The notes beneath the pieces are model-generated. The model saw only the letters and a program-made list of their open reading frames with translations, did not search any database and was not told the origin of the DNA. The translations under genes and the position numbers were made by a program. DNA of 64,000 nucleotides from Pegea sp. RAD2-039. Lineage: Eukaryota > Chordata > Thaliacea > Salpida > Salpidae. The stretch is taken from assembly GCA_034620365.1 (NCBI GenBank), contig JAQGEQ010000380.1, forward strand, positions 3,348,001 through 3,412,000, written 5' to 3'. How positions within the stretch are numbered: the stretch's first letter is position 1; the number at the start of each line of letters is the position of its first letter. This document shows positions 50,239 through 62,522 of this stretch, in pieces.

Positions 50239-50576
50239 AATATTCACTGACTTACGAAAACTTTCACAGATACTTTTTGAAATAGCTAATTTAGGCAGCA
50301 TTTTTAACTCAATTGTGTTTACAATCACTATTTCTCACTTTTACTGATTATCGTATAAAATGAATAAATTTTTAATATTTTTTTATTGCTTTTGTCAAAG
50401 TCATGTTTTTTAGTTTTTTAATGAGTTAGTCGATTTTAAATATTTGATGATTTTTAATTAGTATCGTTTGTTATGTGGTCGATTTCGATTTTATTCATGT
50501 TTTAGTATATCGAGAATAAACCAAAACTTCAGACCAACAACTTTGTTTTCCGATATTAATTGTACAAGCTTTTCAA
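49531..50576 (+). repeat. Right arm of inverted duplication
   Basis: Counterpart of 44351-45352. Near-identical blocks are 49769-50238 and about 50374-50576. The first stretch after the stop is mostly diverged except for a short match around 50317-50342. Homology stops abruptly at 50576. Confidence 0.85.
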
Positions 50577-53500
50577 AAAGAGAATTGACCAATTTTACTC
50601 TTTTATTGTTCAAGATCTTTTCAATAATCAAATTTAGACCTTGAAGACTAATCGTTTAGCAGAAGAATTTTAGAATTTCTTTAGATGAAGAACTAGTCTT
50701 TTAAAGGTGAACTTGTCAAGTCATAAGAAATTCTTTTAATCTGATAATCTAGAAGTTTACTGAAAGTTGTTCAATCTGATTTACTTTGTGGATTAGTAAT
50801 TTCACGTTTTCATCTCTATCATGTCATAAATCCAATAAATCTTATCAATTTTGATCAAGAAGATTTTATTTAATCACGGATTTTGTAATTTGTCATACTT
50901 CTGTTACATCTAAGCTTTTTTCAAAAACTTCCAGTATTACTTTATGGATAAATCTAGTATCTTTCAATACTTCTGGGTTTGAGTTCATTTAATTCTCATC
51001 AAAAAGTCAACAAACGTTTGCCGGATTTTAACAAAGATGCGATATATGTTTTATTTTTTTGTGAGAAGAAAATCTGTAGGAAGAAGATGATTTCTTAAAA
51101 CTTCAAATGAAACTTTTGCAAATAGTTCAAGATATTAGAATTTGTTTTACTACAATAAAAAATATAAGATTGAAATAATAAATTCGTCTCATTTTAGTTG
51201 ATGTCTTTAAGTTTTTTATTACTTATTGCTTACAGAAGCTTCTAAATCATTTAGTGACCAAAATATTTTGTTGATCATCTTGGTTAGAATTCAGAATTTT
51301 TTCTCTTAGAATAATTGTCTTTTTAATTACATCTTTATTACAATCATTTATTAATGTAGAACTTTATTAAATATCTTACCAACAGTTAAATTATGATTTA
51401 CTTTTCTAATAAATATATGCTCGCTGAGTTAGTAGTTTCTGCTTTTATTCAAATTTTAGTTGAAATAGTTCAAAATTTAAAGTTTATTAAAATAAGTTAA
51501 AACATCTTGTATTCACAGTCAAGTTTTCATGAAAGTTTTTGGTTTAAGATTTGCTTTCAAAAGAAGATTTTTCAAAAAGTAGCTTTTAACGTTTTATTAA
51601 ATTTCTGTATATTACTAAATACATAACTAGTAACAGTAATTTGATTAACATTTAGCTAGGTCGGTAGAAGCAATAAAAGATGAAATACATTTTAAGTATA
51701 TTAAAATGAAATCTGATAACTTCATACTTTATTATTTATTTAATACTAGATATATTGATTCCATCAATTAATCATACTTCTATAGAAATTTTTGTTTTAA
51801 CCAATTTGAAATGATTGAAATGGAAGTTTTATACAGACTCTTAACAGTTATGTTATTTTTGTAAGTTTTTATTTAAGCTATTTCGTCATAAACTATAATA
51901 TAAACCGAAAAAGACTTATAATAATTTGAAATCAAACTTTTTTAAAACTAATAAAATGATTAAAATAGAAATGTTGTCTACATTCTTATTTCGTTTCTTG
52001 AAAAGATGGGACCTTTTTTAACTTAAACCAATAAAAGTACATTTCAGAAATGTTGTTCACAATTTTAAGATTAATTTTTTCTTATTTTAAAACAACCATT
52101 TGAAGTTCTACGACAATTTTTTGTGGTCTTTATTCACTTATATAGAGAACATTGAAAGAGTTTAAGTTTTAGATCAGAGTTTATTTAAAAAGATATCAAG
52201 GGCACAAATTTTCTTTACTATTAAGCTTAACCTACAAAGCGATATACAGATAATAAGAATTATCCTTGGATTTAAAAAACTCTAAATGTGTTACTTTGTA
52301 GGATTGAATAGAATTAGTAATATGATATTTACACAATGATAACCGGATGTAATGACACTAATATGAGTTTTGAATGACACAACTACAAGCTTATAACTGT
52401 TTACATAATGTAATTATCTACATTTTCATTTTTTTTGATAAGTTAAAAATAAATACTATTAATGTACAATTAAATAAAAGTGAAATCTTATTCATTTAGA
52501 GTTTGAAAAAATAGTTTAATGATTACAGAGTTGTCATTTGAGTATTATGCAGCTTTTTTATGTTTGTTTGTTTTTAAAGCTTATATAATTTTCTTATATT
52601 GTTTCAATGAAGAATTATCATTTTGATGATAAGTATGAGATGAAAGTATTTCTGCTGCAGATCAAATTGTAATTCACAAATTAGTGAAATAAACCGAAAT
52701 AATTTTGCTCTACTAAAAATAATTTAAAATTAGTTTGAAATACAATAAATTTGAATAATAAGGATTAGAAATTTACTTTTCATGTGTAACGTCAAAAAGT
52801 TAATTTTTATGAATAGTGTTGTTTGAAGTTGATAAAAATTGGTTTACTATTTCTTTAAGCTTGTGCTTTGACTAGAGCTATTTCATTAGCTTTTATGACA
52901 ATTCAATGTTGTAATTTTACGCACTAAATAAAAACATTTTATTTGACAAATTGAAACAATGAGTTAATAAAATATAAGACTAATAACAGATTATACTAGA
53001 TTTTTTAAGTTATCAATTAGTAAGAACTTATCAAAATATTACTCGTTTTAGTTCAGATTAGTCAAAACTTTTGTTACAAACTTAACGTCAACCAAAATAC
53101 CAGTTATTTGTCACACGAAGATACAATTGTAAGATTATTTTCAAATATTTTCTGTTTTATCTGTTTTATTAGCAATTAAATCTGAGGCAAGTTTCAAGTT
53201 TTCTGATCAAACCTTTTGAATAAAATTGTTTTAAGTTTTTTCTTTAGTAACCTAAACTTGGATAGAGAATTTCTATTTTACTTCAGTGTAAAGTCTTGAA
53301 ATGAAAACTAATTCAACTGATATTTGAAATTGTTAAAATCAGATTGTAATATAGATGCGTTCGACTTGAAAGACTATTTGCAACTTGCTACTTATTTTTC
53401 ATTTTTTTTACGCAAATAAAATATTTATCCTAAATATTTAAAACGACAAAAAATATTTTGCAATTTTCATAAAAAAAATTTACAAGATTATTCATGAAAA

Positions 53501-55495
53501 AAGAAATTGTAATTTAATCTACTTTAAAAGTTTGACTAAAAAACATTAATCTTGTTACATATCAAAGATATAATGTATTTCTTTATTTGATCTGAAAAAT
53601 ATTTAAAACTGTTCATTCAATAGCTTTAAATGTTTACTTAAATAATAAACATAATTTTAAGTATCTATGCGTTAGTTTTGCCTAAAGTTTATTTTTAAAA
53701 AGTACGAAAATAAGGAACAATTTAAAATAAGTGAGCAAAGCGGTGAAAGTATGTCTACAAATAAAACCTAAGTTTGTATGATTATGTGTCTTCAATTAGA
53801 AAATTAAATCAGAGAAGATACTAGCTTATAAAACGTATCAAGTAGAAATCAGATCAGTCAAAGTATTTATTCTTATTTTCTTACAACAAACAAACAGAAA
53901 TAATTATTTAGTTTACAGATTGAAAAACACTTTGAGGTCTATACAATATTCATGAACAAAAAGCTGCAGGCTATGTGACAGTGTCTGCGATAATTTTATC
54001 AAATCAAATGTTTGTGCATGATAATTCTGATTTTACTTCATTCATTTGAAAGGTGTTTGAAGTTTGTTTGTTTAATTATGTTGAAAATTTAATTTTTTTA
54101 TAGATTTTAGGCTTCATAGTATTACAAGTATTAAAATGTATTTCAGTTTTTTAATCAGATACTTAATTCCATTTCAGTAAAGTTTATTTCAAGAACTTCA
54201 AGTAAACCTAATTGTTATACTTTACATAGTTTACAATAATTAAGTCAATAAAAAATAAAAGTCAAAAATAAACAAATGATAACTTTAGAATAAACTTTTT
54301 TTAAACAAATTTTGCTTTAAAGAAATACAAAAAAAAATGTAGTTTAGTTAGTTGGTTATTCCTCATAACTGACCTTTAGCTTTTCATTTACTTTATTTAT
54401 CTTTGAGCTTAATAAGAACATGTATCTTAAAACAAGTTAGGCTCATTTTCATAAAAGGTTTGTTTAAAAGCTTTTATCATTTTTCTATGAGTGTTTAAAT
54501 AAGGTTTTTAGCAGAGAATCAAATAGTGCCTGTAAGAATTCTAACTTTTTTTTAATTTTTAAACAATAAACCATCGACGTGTGTTTTATGTTTCAATAAT
54601 ATTGAATCAATATGAGCAATATAAAGAAAATAATTAAGTAATTCCAGGCTGTTATGTGAAGTTCTGTTTAAATTTTAAATGAGATTCATTACCTAAAATT
54701 GATAAGTTGATCTGCAAGCTAAATATATTCATTATTTCTCGATTGTTTTTTTTAGATTGTATTAATAGAAAATATTTAAGATAAAAGATATATTTGTCGT
54801 CTAAATCAAAAATAGATTTAAACAAAAACATTTAGAGCTATTAGAGAAAACCTCCGTCATATCCTGGTGAATCACAATCAACTAAAACTCAACGTTTTAA
54901 CTAAGTAATAACTCACTGAGTATCAAAAGTGGTTTTTGACGAATGTAAACCAAAATAAAAAGAATTTAGAAATTAGTTTGTTAGTATTTTTGATTTCTAA
55001 TTTAAGGCCTTACGTAGCAGCTTAGTTTTTTTCTGTAAATAATAAACATTAAGAATAAAAAAATACTTTTCACTTGATAACTTTCGAAAATTATAATAAA
55101 GAAAAGTCAGATTTTGAACAACTGTCGTTATTTCTTAAATTTGAAATTTTATTAGTTACGCTTGAACGTGTTTCAGTTTTTAATTGATGCGCTTTTTCAT
55201 TCTATTAATAATTTCAATTGAAAAGAACTTATGGATTATTTTAAAGTTCTCTTAGTAAATGCTCTTTCATCTGAATCAGGAATTTAAATCAATTTTTTTG
55301 CTTAGCTAAGAAAAATATTTGAGTTTTTTGTGATTATAAATATTTTTTGATCTTACAATTAAATTAATTTAACATATTTGAATTTATAAGAATGGTTCTA
55401 TTAATAAATAAAATAACTAAAAATTATGAAAATTTTTCAATTTAGAAAATTAAAAATTAAAAGTAAATAAAAAAGAAATACTTTTGAAAATTATC
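50239..55495. other. Long intergenic region
   Basis: After the end of the right arm at 50576, about 4.9 kb of uniformly AT-rich DNA. I see no exon, RNA gene, tandem array or recognisable element. Confidence 0.5.
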
Positions 55496-58400
55496 ATGGA
55501 TTTTACTGAAACTGCGGAATCACCAAAAACAAAAAAGTAAGAGTTTTCTAAGGTGCTAATAATTATTCTGCTTCTTACTACTTAATTCTTATTGTAGTAT
55601 TATTGATTTGTTTTTAACAATCAACAATAAAACTGACTTTTATCTGTTTAAGAGCAATTTCAAAACTGTTAAATAAGCTCTCATCAAAGTTAAATGAATT
55701 CCTGCCTAGAGCAATTATTTAAATGAAAGTTCAATTTACGATTTAGTAGATTGTAAGCCTTGTTAACCAAATGAAATTAATTTTGTTCCAAAAAAACTTA
55801 TTTTTAAAACAAATGTTTAAAAACTCTTTATTTTGTGCTTAATTATCGAGCTTAAGGTCGAAAAAGTTTTTAAAAACATTTCAAGTTTTTACAAAAGCTC
55901 TTGTAGCATCACAACATTTTCGTTTTTGATTAATTGATATTTTTCAGAAGAAATAAGAAGAAGAACGACGAAGAGATGCAGAAGAAGAACATCGCGCGAA
56001 TGAGTACGATGAGTGAGACATTGACTAGGGGTCTAAAATTTACCTCTTATGAACCCGGAGTTGAAAATAAAAGTATTGCTGGAACACTAAAAGTAATTTT
56101 GTGATCTGAACAAGATTTAAAAGCGAAGTCTCATCTTGAAATCTTTCAAGATTTAATTTTTTATTTTTCACAAAAATTCAAATCTCAACAAATTGTTTTT
56201 TCCACTAGCGAGTCTTACACTCGAAAAATGGTGATGCACTCAGAAGGAAGCAAGATACTTTGAGTGTCGCAGGTAGTTGCTCTATATGTTAGTAATCAAA
56301 ACAATGATGACGTCACTCATGTAGAACGACGAAATAGTCTTCGTGTTTCTGACGTAACACCTGGTGTGGAAATTTTTGATGATACTGCAAGTATAGTAAC
56401 CGCTTATTTGCCAGAAGCAACCTCGATTTCTGCTGAAGGTAAAACGTTGATTTTTTATAAACAATTAAAATAAATGTTATTTAGTTTTGTAAAATTGCAG
56501 TTTAGAAACACTAAACAATATGAAAAGTTAAAACAATTCGTTTGTTGATCAAATAGTTTAATTACAAAACAAACTGAACATTTCATGACAGGATGTAAAC
56601 AAATTGTGTATTGAGAAAAGTTTTGAATAAAAAACAAAAAAGTAAATGCTAAAAAAGAGCTTAAAACACCTGTTATCTGCCATGATAGTTTAACAAGTTA
56701 GCAAAACGGTGATTAACAACTTGTTGTTATTGTTGTTGTGATTGTTTGTCTACTTGTTTATATTGACAATTTTTATTTCATTAAAATAAACTTTGTTATT
56801 CCATATAAAGTTTCTTTAAAAGTATTTTTATTAATAAATCAAACTTATTACAATTTAAAAATTTAATTTTGAAATAACTTTGATGAAAAATGATTATTTT
56901 AAGACTAAACCTACATGTGACAAACTAATAATTTATTACTCACTTAGTGAGTAAATATAACAGATGATGACTTCAATTATTTCAATGTTTGTAATTTGTC
57001 AATTTACTTTAAAATGTTTAGCTAAAAAATTGAAGCCTTGAAAGAAAGAAGAAAAACAGTTAATTGCAGAAACTCACCTTTCATACCAAATAGTTTCTTT
57101 TAACAATTTTGTTTATAAAATTCGGAATAGTTGTTATCTAAATATTTAACTTTAGAGAATACCAAATTCTTTATTTTGTCTATAAACAACATTTCTTATA
57201 TTTGAATTTCAATCGATAATTTCGAAATTGCTAAAGTCGATCGGGTGGGAACAGCTTCAAAAACTTTAAACTTTTCGAAATAAGTTTCAAATGAGACAAT
57301 CACAAAAAGACATCATTTGTAATCACCTCAAATCTGTTGCTATGACGACATCTGACGATCAACGTTCATCTGACAGAAGGAATGCGAGATGCTTTTGGTC
57401 GAAAAGGGATCGTGACAATGAGGAAGATGTTGAAGCTTCTAAATCCTGAAACCAAAAGCTACTGCACAAAAGTCTTGGTGAGATCTCTTAGTTTTAATCC
57501 TTGATCTTTTTATTGATGCATGTTTTTCAGCTATTGACGCCTTATCGCTGCCAAATCGCTAACATAAGATCACCATTCAAGGTTTGAATCCAGTAAGCTC
57601 TTGTATCTTCTTTCAATCTGCTCTTTCAGGTCGAGCTCGATTTTCATTTCTTGAACATCAACAGCTTAGAAAGTCGAGATCCTTTGAATGTAAGACTTCA
57701 TCCTGATCTTCATCTTTCTTAATAATTTATTTACAGCTGACTATCAGGTTAAAAAACTCCAAGTCATACTCCTTGTTGATGATTGGGACAGATGATGCGG
57801 ATCAAATAGTCGGGAAGATAGCTCTTTCGTGTCGAACCATCTTTCCAGGGATTCCTCTTTCGTTAGCATCTCCTATATTTTGGCTGATCTTCATCTTTAG
57901 CTTCTTACAGACGTATTTTACGAGCTTCCCTGGAACCTGTTAGTCGTTTGAAGTCTATTCAAAATATCCTAACTCAAGCCGATCATCTGGAAGAGGGACC
58001 TTGTGGAAACTTCTCGGAGCAGTATAGATGTATCTGTGATTATCTTAACTATGAACCTCGCGAAGAAGTAGAATGGGTCCGAACTGATCCTTACTTTCAT
58101 CTCAATCATCTAACTGATCTTTTTTTTAGGATGTTGATACAATTTATTTGACTCAAGGATGCAAGGAGATCAACATCAAAGACTTTGATTTGGCAGATTC
58201 AAAGTTGGAAATATGCAAATCATTTACGACTTTAACTCCTCTTTTTACAGAGACATTGCTCCTATTATAGCTGTGATGGTTTACAATCGCTGGTTCGAGC
58301 ATCTGGTCATTAAAAATAAGAAGCTGGTAAAAAAAAACATTTTTCAGATGTATTTGGTTTTTTCACAAAAACAATTTGAACCAAAACTTGAAATTTTCTG

Positions 58401-61400
58401 AGATTTCAATTTGAACATTTAAACTTCCAATAAAAACTAACAGCTTCAGTAACTTCAAACAAACTAAAATCTTATATTTGACTTTAAACGTTTTATCTAA
58501 CAGAATGCAGAACTGAACAATTTGATTCTAAAAGTTGTTCGAAACTCAAAGAATCTCAAAACTCTAGTTCTAAATGGAAATGGAATCAAACAGTAATAAA
58601 TTGAATTAAAAGCTTTTATTTAAAAACAAACAAATTTTATTAGTGACTTCGCTCAACATTTTGCAAAAAACTTGCTGGAAAACAAAGGATTACATCTAGA
58701 AAGATTAGATCTTTCCAATAATATGATAGAAGATAAAGGAGTGCTGTTCCTGAGTGGACCTCTCCCATCTTTGAAACGAGGAAGTTTAAAAGAGCTAAGA
58801 CTTTCTCATATAGGTGGAATCAAAAATCTTTTACTTTCAAATAGTTTTCTGTAAAACTTTTCACTTATCAGGTCTAACCGCTAAAGGATTAAATGGTTTA
58901 TGCCAAGCTCTTAGATCAGATGACAATATTGTTCAAAGTCTCACACACCTTGATCTAAGTCATAACAGTTTTCGATCTGAAGAAGTTGAAGTGAGATTTT
59001 ATAAATTCTGAGACTTTTTTTCTAGAAAAAGATGAAGTTTAAGTGACTTCATATTGAAAGATTGATTAATTTGAAAATCTTGTATTTCTTCAGGGCTTGT
59101 ATAGCTTGCTGTCAAACTCAAATCATTTAGTTGAGATTGATTTTAGTGCTACAAATAGTGCTGTTGAATTAGTAAGTTTCTTGATTTAAATATTTCTTAA
59201 TATATTTCATTAAATTGAAATTAGTTCACTTTCTATTTGAACAAAGTAGATTTTATTTTTTAAGTTTATTTTTTATAATACTTTGTAGAAAATTTAATTT
59301 AATTGGCAAATTTTTTTAGTATATCAGTGCTTTCGCTAAAGGATGTCTAAACAATTTAAAACGGGCCAATTTATCAAAAAACCATTTTTTCTCCACGTAA
59401 GTAAAACATTTCTTCTATTGGTGATTAACAAACGCTGGATTAAAAACAATTAGCAACAAATAACTTCTGGATTATGCAAATGAGCTGCGTCTTAAGACTT
59501 TTTTAATTTTCCAAATGTTTCTTATTCTAGTCTTAAAAATTCAAACAGTTCATCAACAAATGATTTTGAGTAAGTTTCATAGAACAAATCACGTGACTGC
59601 ATGACTTTCAGTATCATCCAATCATCAATCAATTTTTTTATTTTTTATTTTGTTTGATTTCTTTATTTTAATCAGATATCAGATGACACCAATTATTCTA
59701 CCTCATTTTCTTCAGGGAGATTACAATAGTTTCAGGTTTTATTTTTGGAAATTAATTATTTTATTTAGATTTTCAATTTTGCTTTCTAGCTTTTGATCTT
59801 AACAATTAATCAGCTGATTTTATTCCGAATAATTTTCTTTTAACATCTTTTTTATATGCATGAGTGATTTCAAATTAATTTTACTAATAAAACTGCTAAT
59901 TTAGTCATGTGATAAAGCTTTATTAATAAATTTGAGTCTTTAATTCGAATTAACTAATTTTAAAAACAGAAAGAACAAAACAACTATGTTTTCAAGCTCT
60001 TTTCAAAAGGTTCTATTTTGATTTTTACTCAACTCATTAATTTTTGAGATTATTATCAACAGTATTTCGAGAACACTACCGCCCTCCAACGTCTCGATTT
60101 GAGCGAAGTGAAATTTCCACCAGAGGCGCTAAGGTGCACTTGTTTCGCGTTTTGCTAATTTTTCAGCTAATTTTTTGCTGCTTGTAGGTCTCTTCTGACT
60201 GGTCTATGTTCAAATACGTACAGGGGCTTGAAAGTGGAGTTGTTGGTTTCAGATTGTGAAGTTAGTTTATTACATCTCAATAGAAGTAGCTCAAAATCCA
60301 TTTTAATACAATCCAGTTAAAAGCAGCTGGCTGCAGAGTTCTGCAAACTTTTATTGGATCTTTGAAGAACTTGAGCAGTTTGGATATATCTGGAAACAAC
60401 TTAGAAAGTGAAATAGTTGATCTGCTTCCATTTCTACAGGTTTCATGACGTTTCTAATTGAAATAAAAGTCCCGATATCACAGAAGTTTACAAAAAGTCT
60501 CCTAACTTTTAATTGATGAACTTACTAAATAATCTTTTATTAACCTCTAATCTGATTTACAGATTTTTTTTAGATCTCAGTTTTGATTCTTATTTTGAAA
60601 GGTTTTCGATGAATATCAAAACTTCTATTTTTATTTTAACAGCAAAACAAAAGTCTAAGGAAGTTGAACATAGGAAGAAACTTCAATGGATTGAAAGTGA
60701 AGATAATGAAACAAGTGATGGAGAGATTAGTAGAACTCGTTCAAGAAGAAGATTCAGTGAGTTGATCTCTGAATCATCTCACTGAGATTCTAATCCTGAT
60801 TGTGTCTTTTAGAAGTTGGAATCTTTATCAATTGCTGATTCAAAAGCAAAAGAACTGCTTCATATGGTTCTTGGATGTATTGGAAGCAACACATCTTTAA
60901 AGGAGCTTGATATCAGGTAAAGACATAGATCAGATGAGATCAGAGTTTCACTTTCACTGATCTGCATCAGTGGTAACTTGATTGGGGATGGAGGAGCAAA
61001 AGTTCTTTCAAAATCCCTTCAAATCAACGCTCATCTAAAGACCCTCAAACTCGATAGAAACGGGATCACAGCTTCCGGTTACCAAGAACTTGCTCGAGCT
61101 CTTGCGAGGTACATCAGTTGACATCTGGACCTAAATTCATCAAATCTTCATCCACAGAAACCAGACCTTGAAGTACATACCCTATCCTGTAATAGACGTG
61201 GTCGGTTCAATCAAACAGAACCCTGAAAAGACCCAATCTGCGATGGCAGCGATCCAGGATTTGTTGCTAAGAAACGCGAATGTAAATCAAGAGAATAGCG
61301 AGCAACAGTTCTTGTTAAGACGCGCGCTGACGAGCACAGGGTATATTATTTTGGACAAAGTTGCTGGTAATTACAAATCACTCATTGAAATTCTAATTTG

Positions 61401-62522
61401 GCCCGAAAATAAGCTGACAAGTGACGTCATCTCGAATTTCACGCCTCACTAATCTTTTGTTTGTTGATCAGAGAAAACTGAAGACACAATCAGTGCTTTG
61501 GAGATGGTTGGGATTAGAGAGAATAATAATTCCGTTAAAATCGAAGAAATCATCGATAAAGCGCGAAGTTTGGTGAAAGACGCAAAAAATTCCAAAAGTG
61601 TAAGTACCTATGTCGTCATAGATGTCTTGACGTCATCACGCGATTGATCGATGATCAAATTCAGGAAGTAATTTAGTCGCGTGGCCCTGACAGCAATTTT
61701 TTTCTTTTTTTTCAAACCTTTTATAAGTCTGAATAAATATCAAAAAATTTTATTCAACTAATTTGCATTTTACGAAAGATTCTGCTGAAAAAGTTCAAAG
61801 GTTAGTTTGATTTAGAGATTACTTAATTAGCTGACGTCATCTGACGTCATGTACAGCTGTTCTGCTTCGTGCTGTTGTTAAAATGACGTCAATCAAGCGA
61901 TAATGATGTCATTGAGGCTTTTTAATACATGTTGTGACGTTACTACTCGATTAAGCACAAAAAATTGATCACGTGACTTATGCAGTTGCTATCTGAGATG
62001 TATGAATTAGGAGTCAAAGATTCTGAACGAGCCGATAGCGCCCTCCAACGACGAATCGATGACATCGCAACTTCGTTCAACGATATGGTCGACAAACACA
62101 TTGAGGTGATGACGTAATTCAAACTGCGACAAGTCACGAGACGATGACGTCATTTTTAGAAAACTGTAGATGAGATGACTTCTTGTGCAAAACAAAAGTG
62201 TCCCAGTGTCTTCAAGGTTTGACTCTATGACGTCATAACCAGATAATCGAGTCATTTGAGACTTTTTAGAGAGTTGAAGAGGATTTAAAAAGAGGACTCG
62301 AAGAAAAAGGAAGACTCGAAGATGACCTAGTTAGAAATCATGTAATCGAAAAAGTCGGTTCTGAAATCACAAACAAAGTCGGGTAAGTCCCGGAACTGAT
62401 AATTAGAAATTTGTTTCTGAATTTCTATTAACAGAACTCTCAATCTTACAATCTCTGCTTTAATTTCAAACAAGTTGACGGACACCCTGCTAGCTGAGTT
62501 GTCTCAATGTAATTTGCTGCTG
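55496..62522 (+). CDS. CARMIL: CARMIL, capping protein regulator and myosin I linker (3' end outside view)
   Basis: About 28-30 exons. The core runs from 57377 to 62522: 57377-57477, 57531-57581, 57630-57689, 57737-57861, 57911-58076, 58130-58203, 58251-58326, 58504-58592, 58644-58813, 58872-58990, 59094-59171, 59320-59396, 59531-59569, 59676-59728, 60049-60133, 60188-60260, 60317-60439, 60813-60916, 60971-61108, 61158-61366, 61472-61599, 61986-62105, 62160-62216, 62270-62382, 62435-62522. Domains in order: CARMIL-type PH domain (MRDAFGRK to RTIFPGIP); linker with EEGPCGNFSEQY and the hallmark EEVEWDVDTIYLTQ; leucine-rich repeats (LERLDLSNNMIEDKGV, LTHLDLSHNSFRSEE, SLQINAHLKTLKLDRNGITA); then the helical dimerisation region (DAKNSKSLLSEMYELG). 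CARMIL binds actin capping protein at membranes and promotes lamellipodia. Its capping-protein-binding tail is not seen. Exons 55496-55536, 55948-56092 and 56273-56438 join in phase and would add an N-terminal extension. The 60440-60812 stretch is unresolved. Confidence 0.93.
61422..62235. promoter_or_regulatory. Cluster of TGACGTCA (CRE/ATF-type) sites in CARMIL introns
   Basis: Seven exact copies of the 8-bp palindrome at 61422, 61628, 61832, 61842, 61884, 62145 and 62228, all within introns, plus near matches such as TGACGTAA at about 62110. Two copies are tandem, 10 bp apart. TGACGTCA is the CREB/ATF consensus. Function here is inference; it could instead be a sequence-specific repeat of this genome. 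Confidence 0.5.

Noticed and set aside
61780..61798. Possible micro-exon in the CARMIL intron 61600-61985
   Set aside because: Joining exon 61472-61599 straight to 61986 keeps phase and matches the family sequence (DAKNSKS then LLSEMYELG), so no extra exon is needed.
61943..62255. Minus-strand open frames opposite the CARMIL 3' exons
   Set aside because: They cover plus-strand exons with strong CARMIL identity; no independent evidence.
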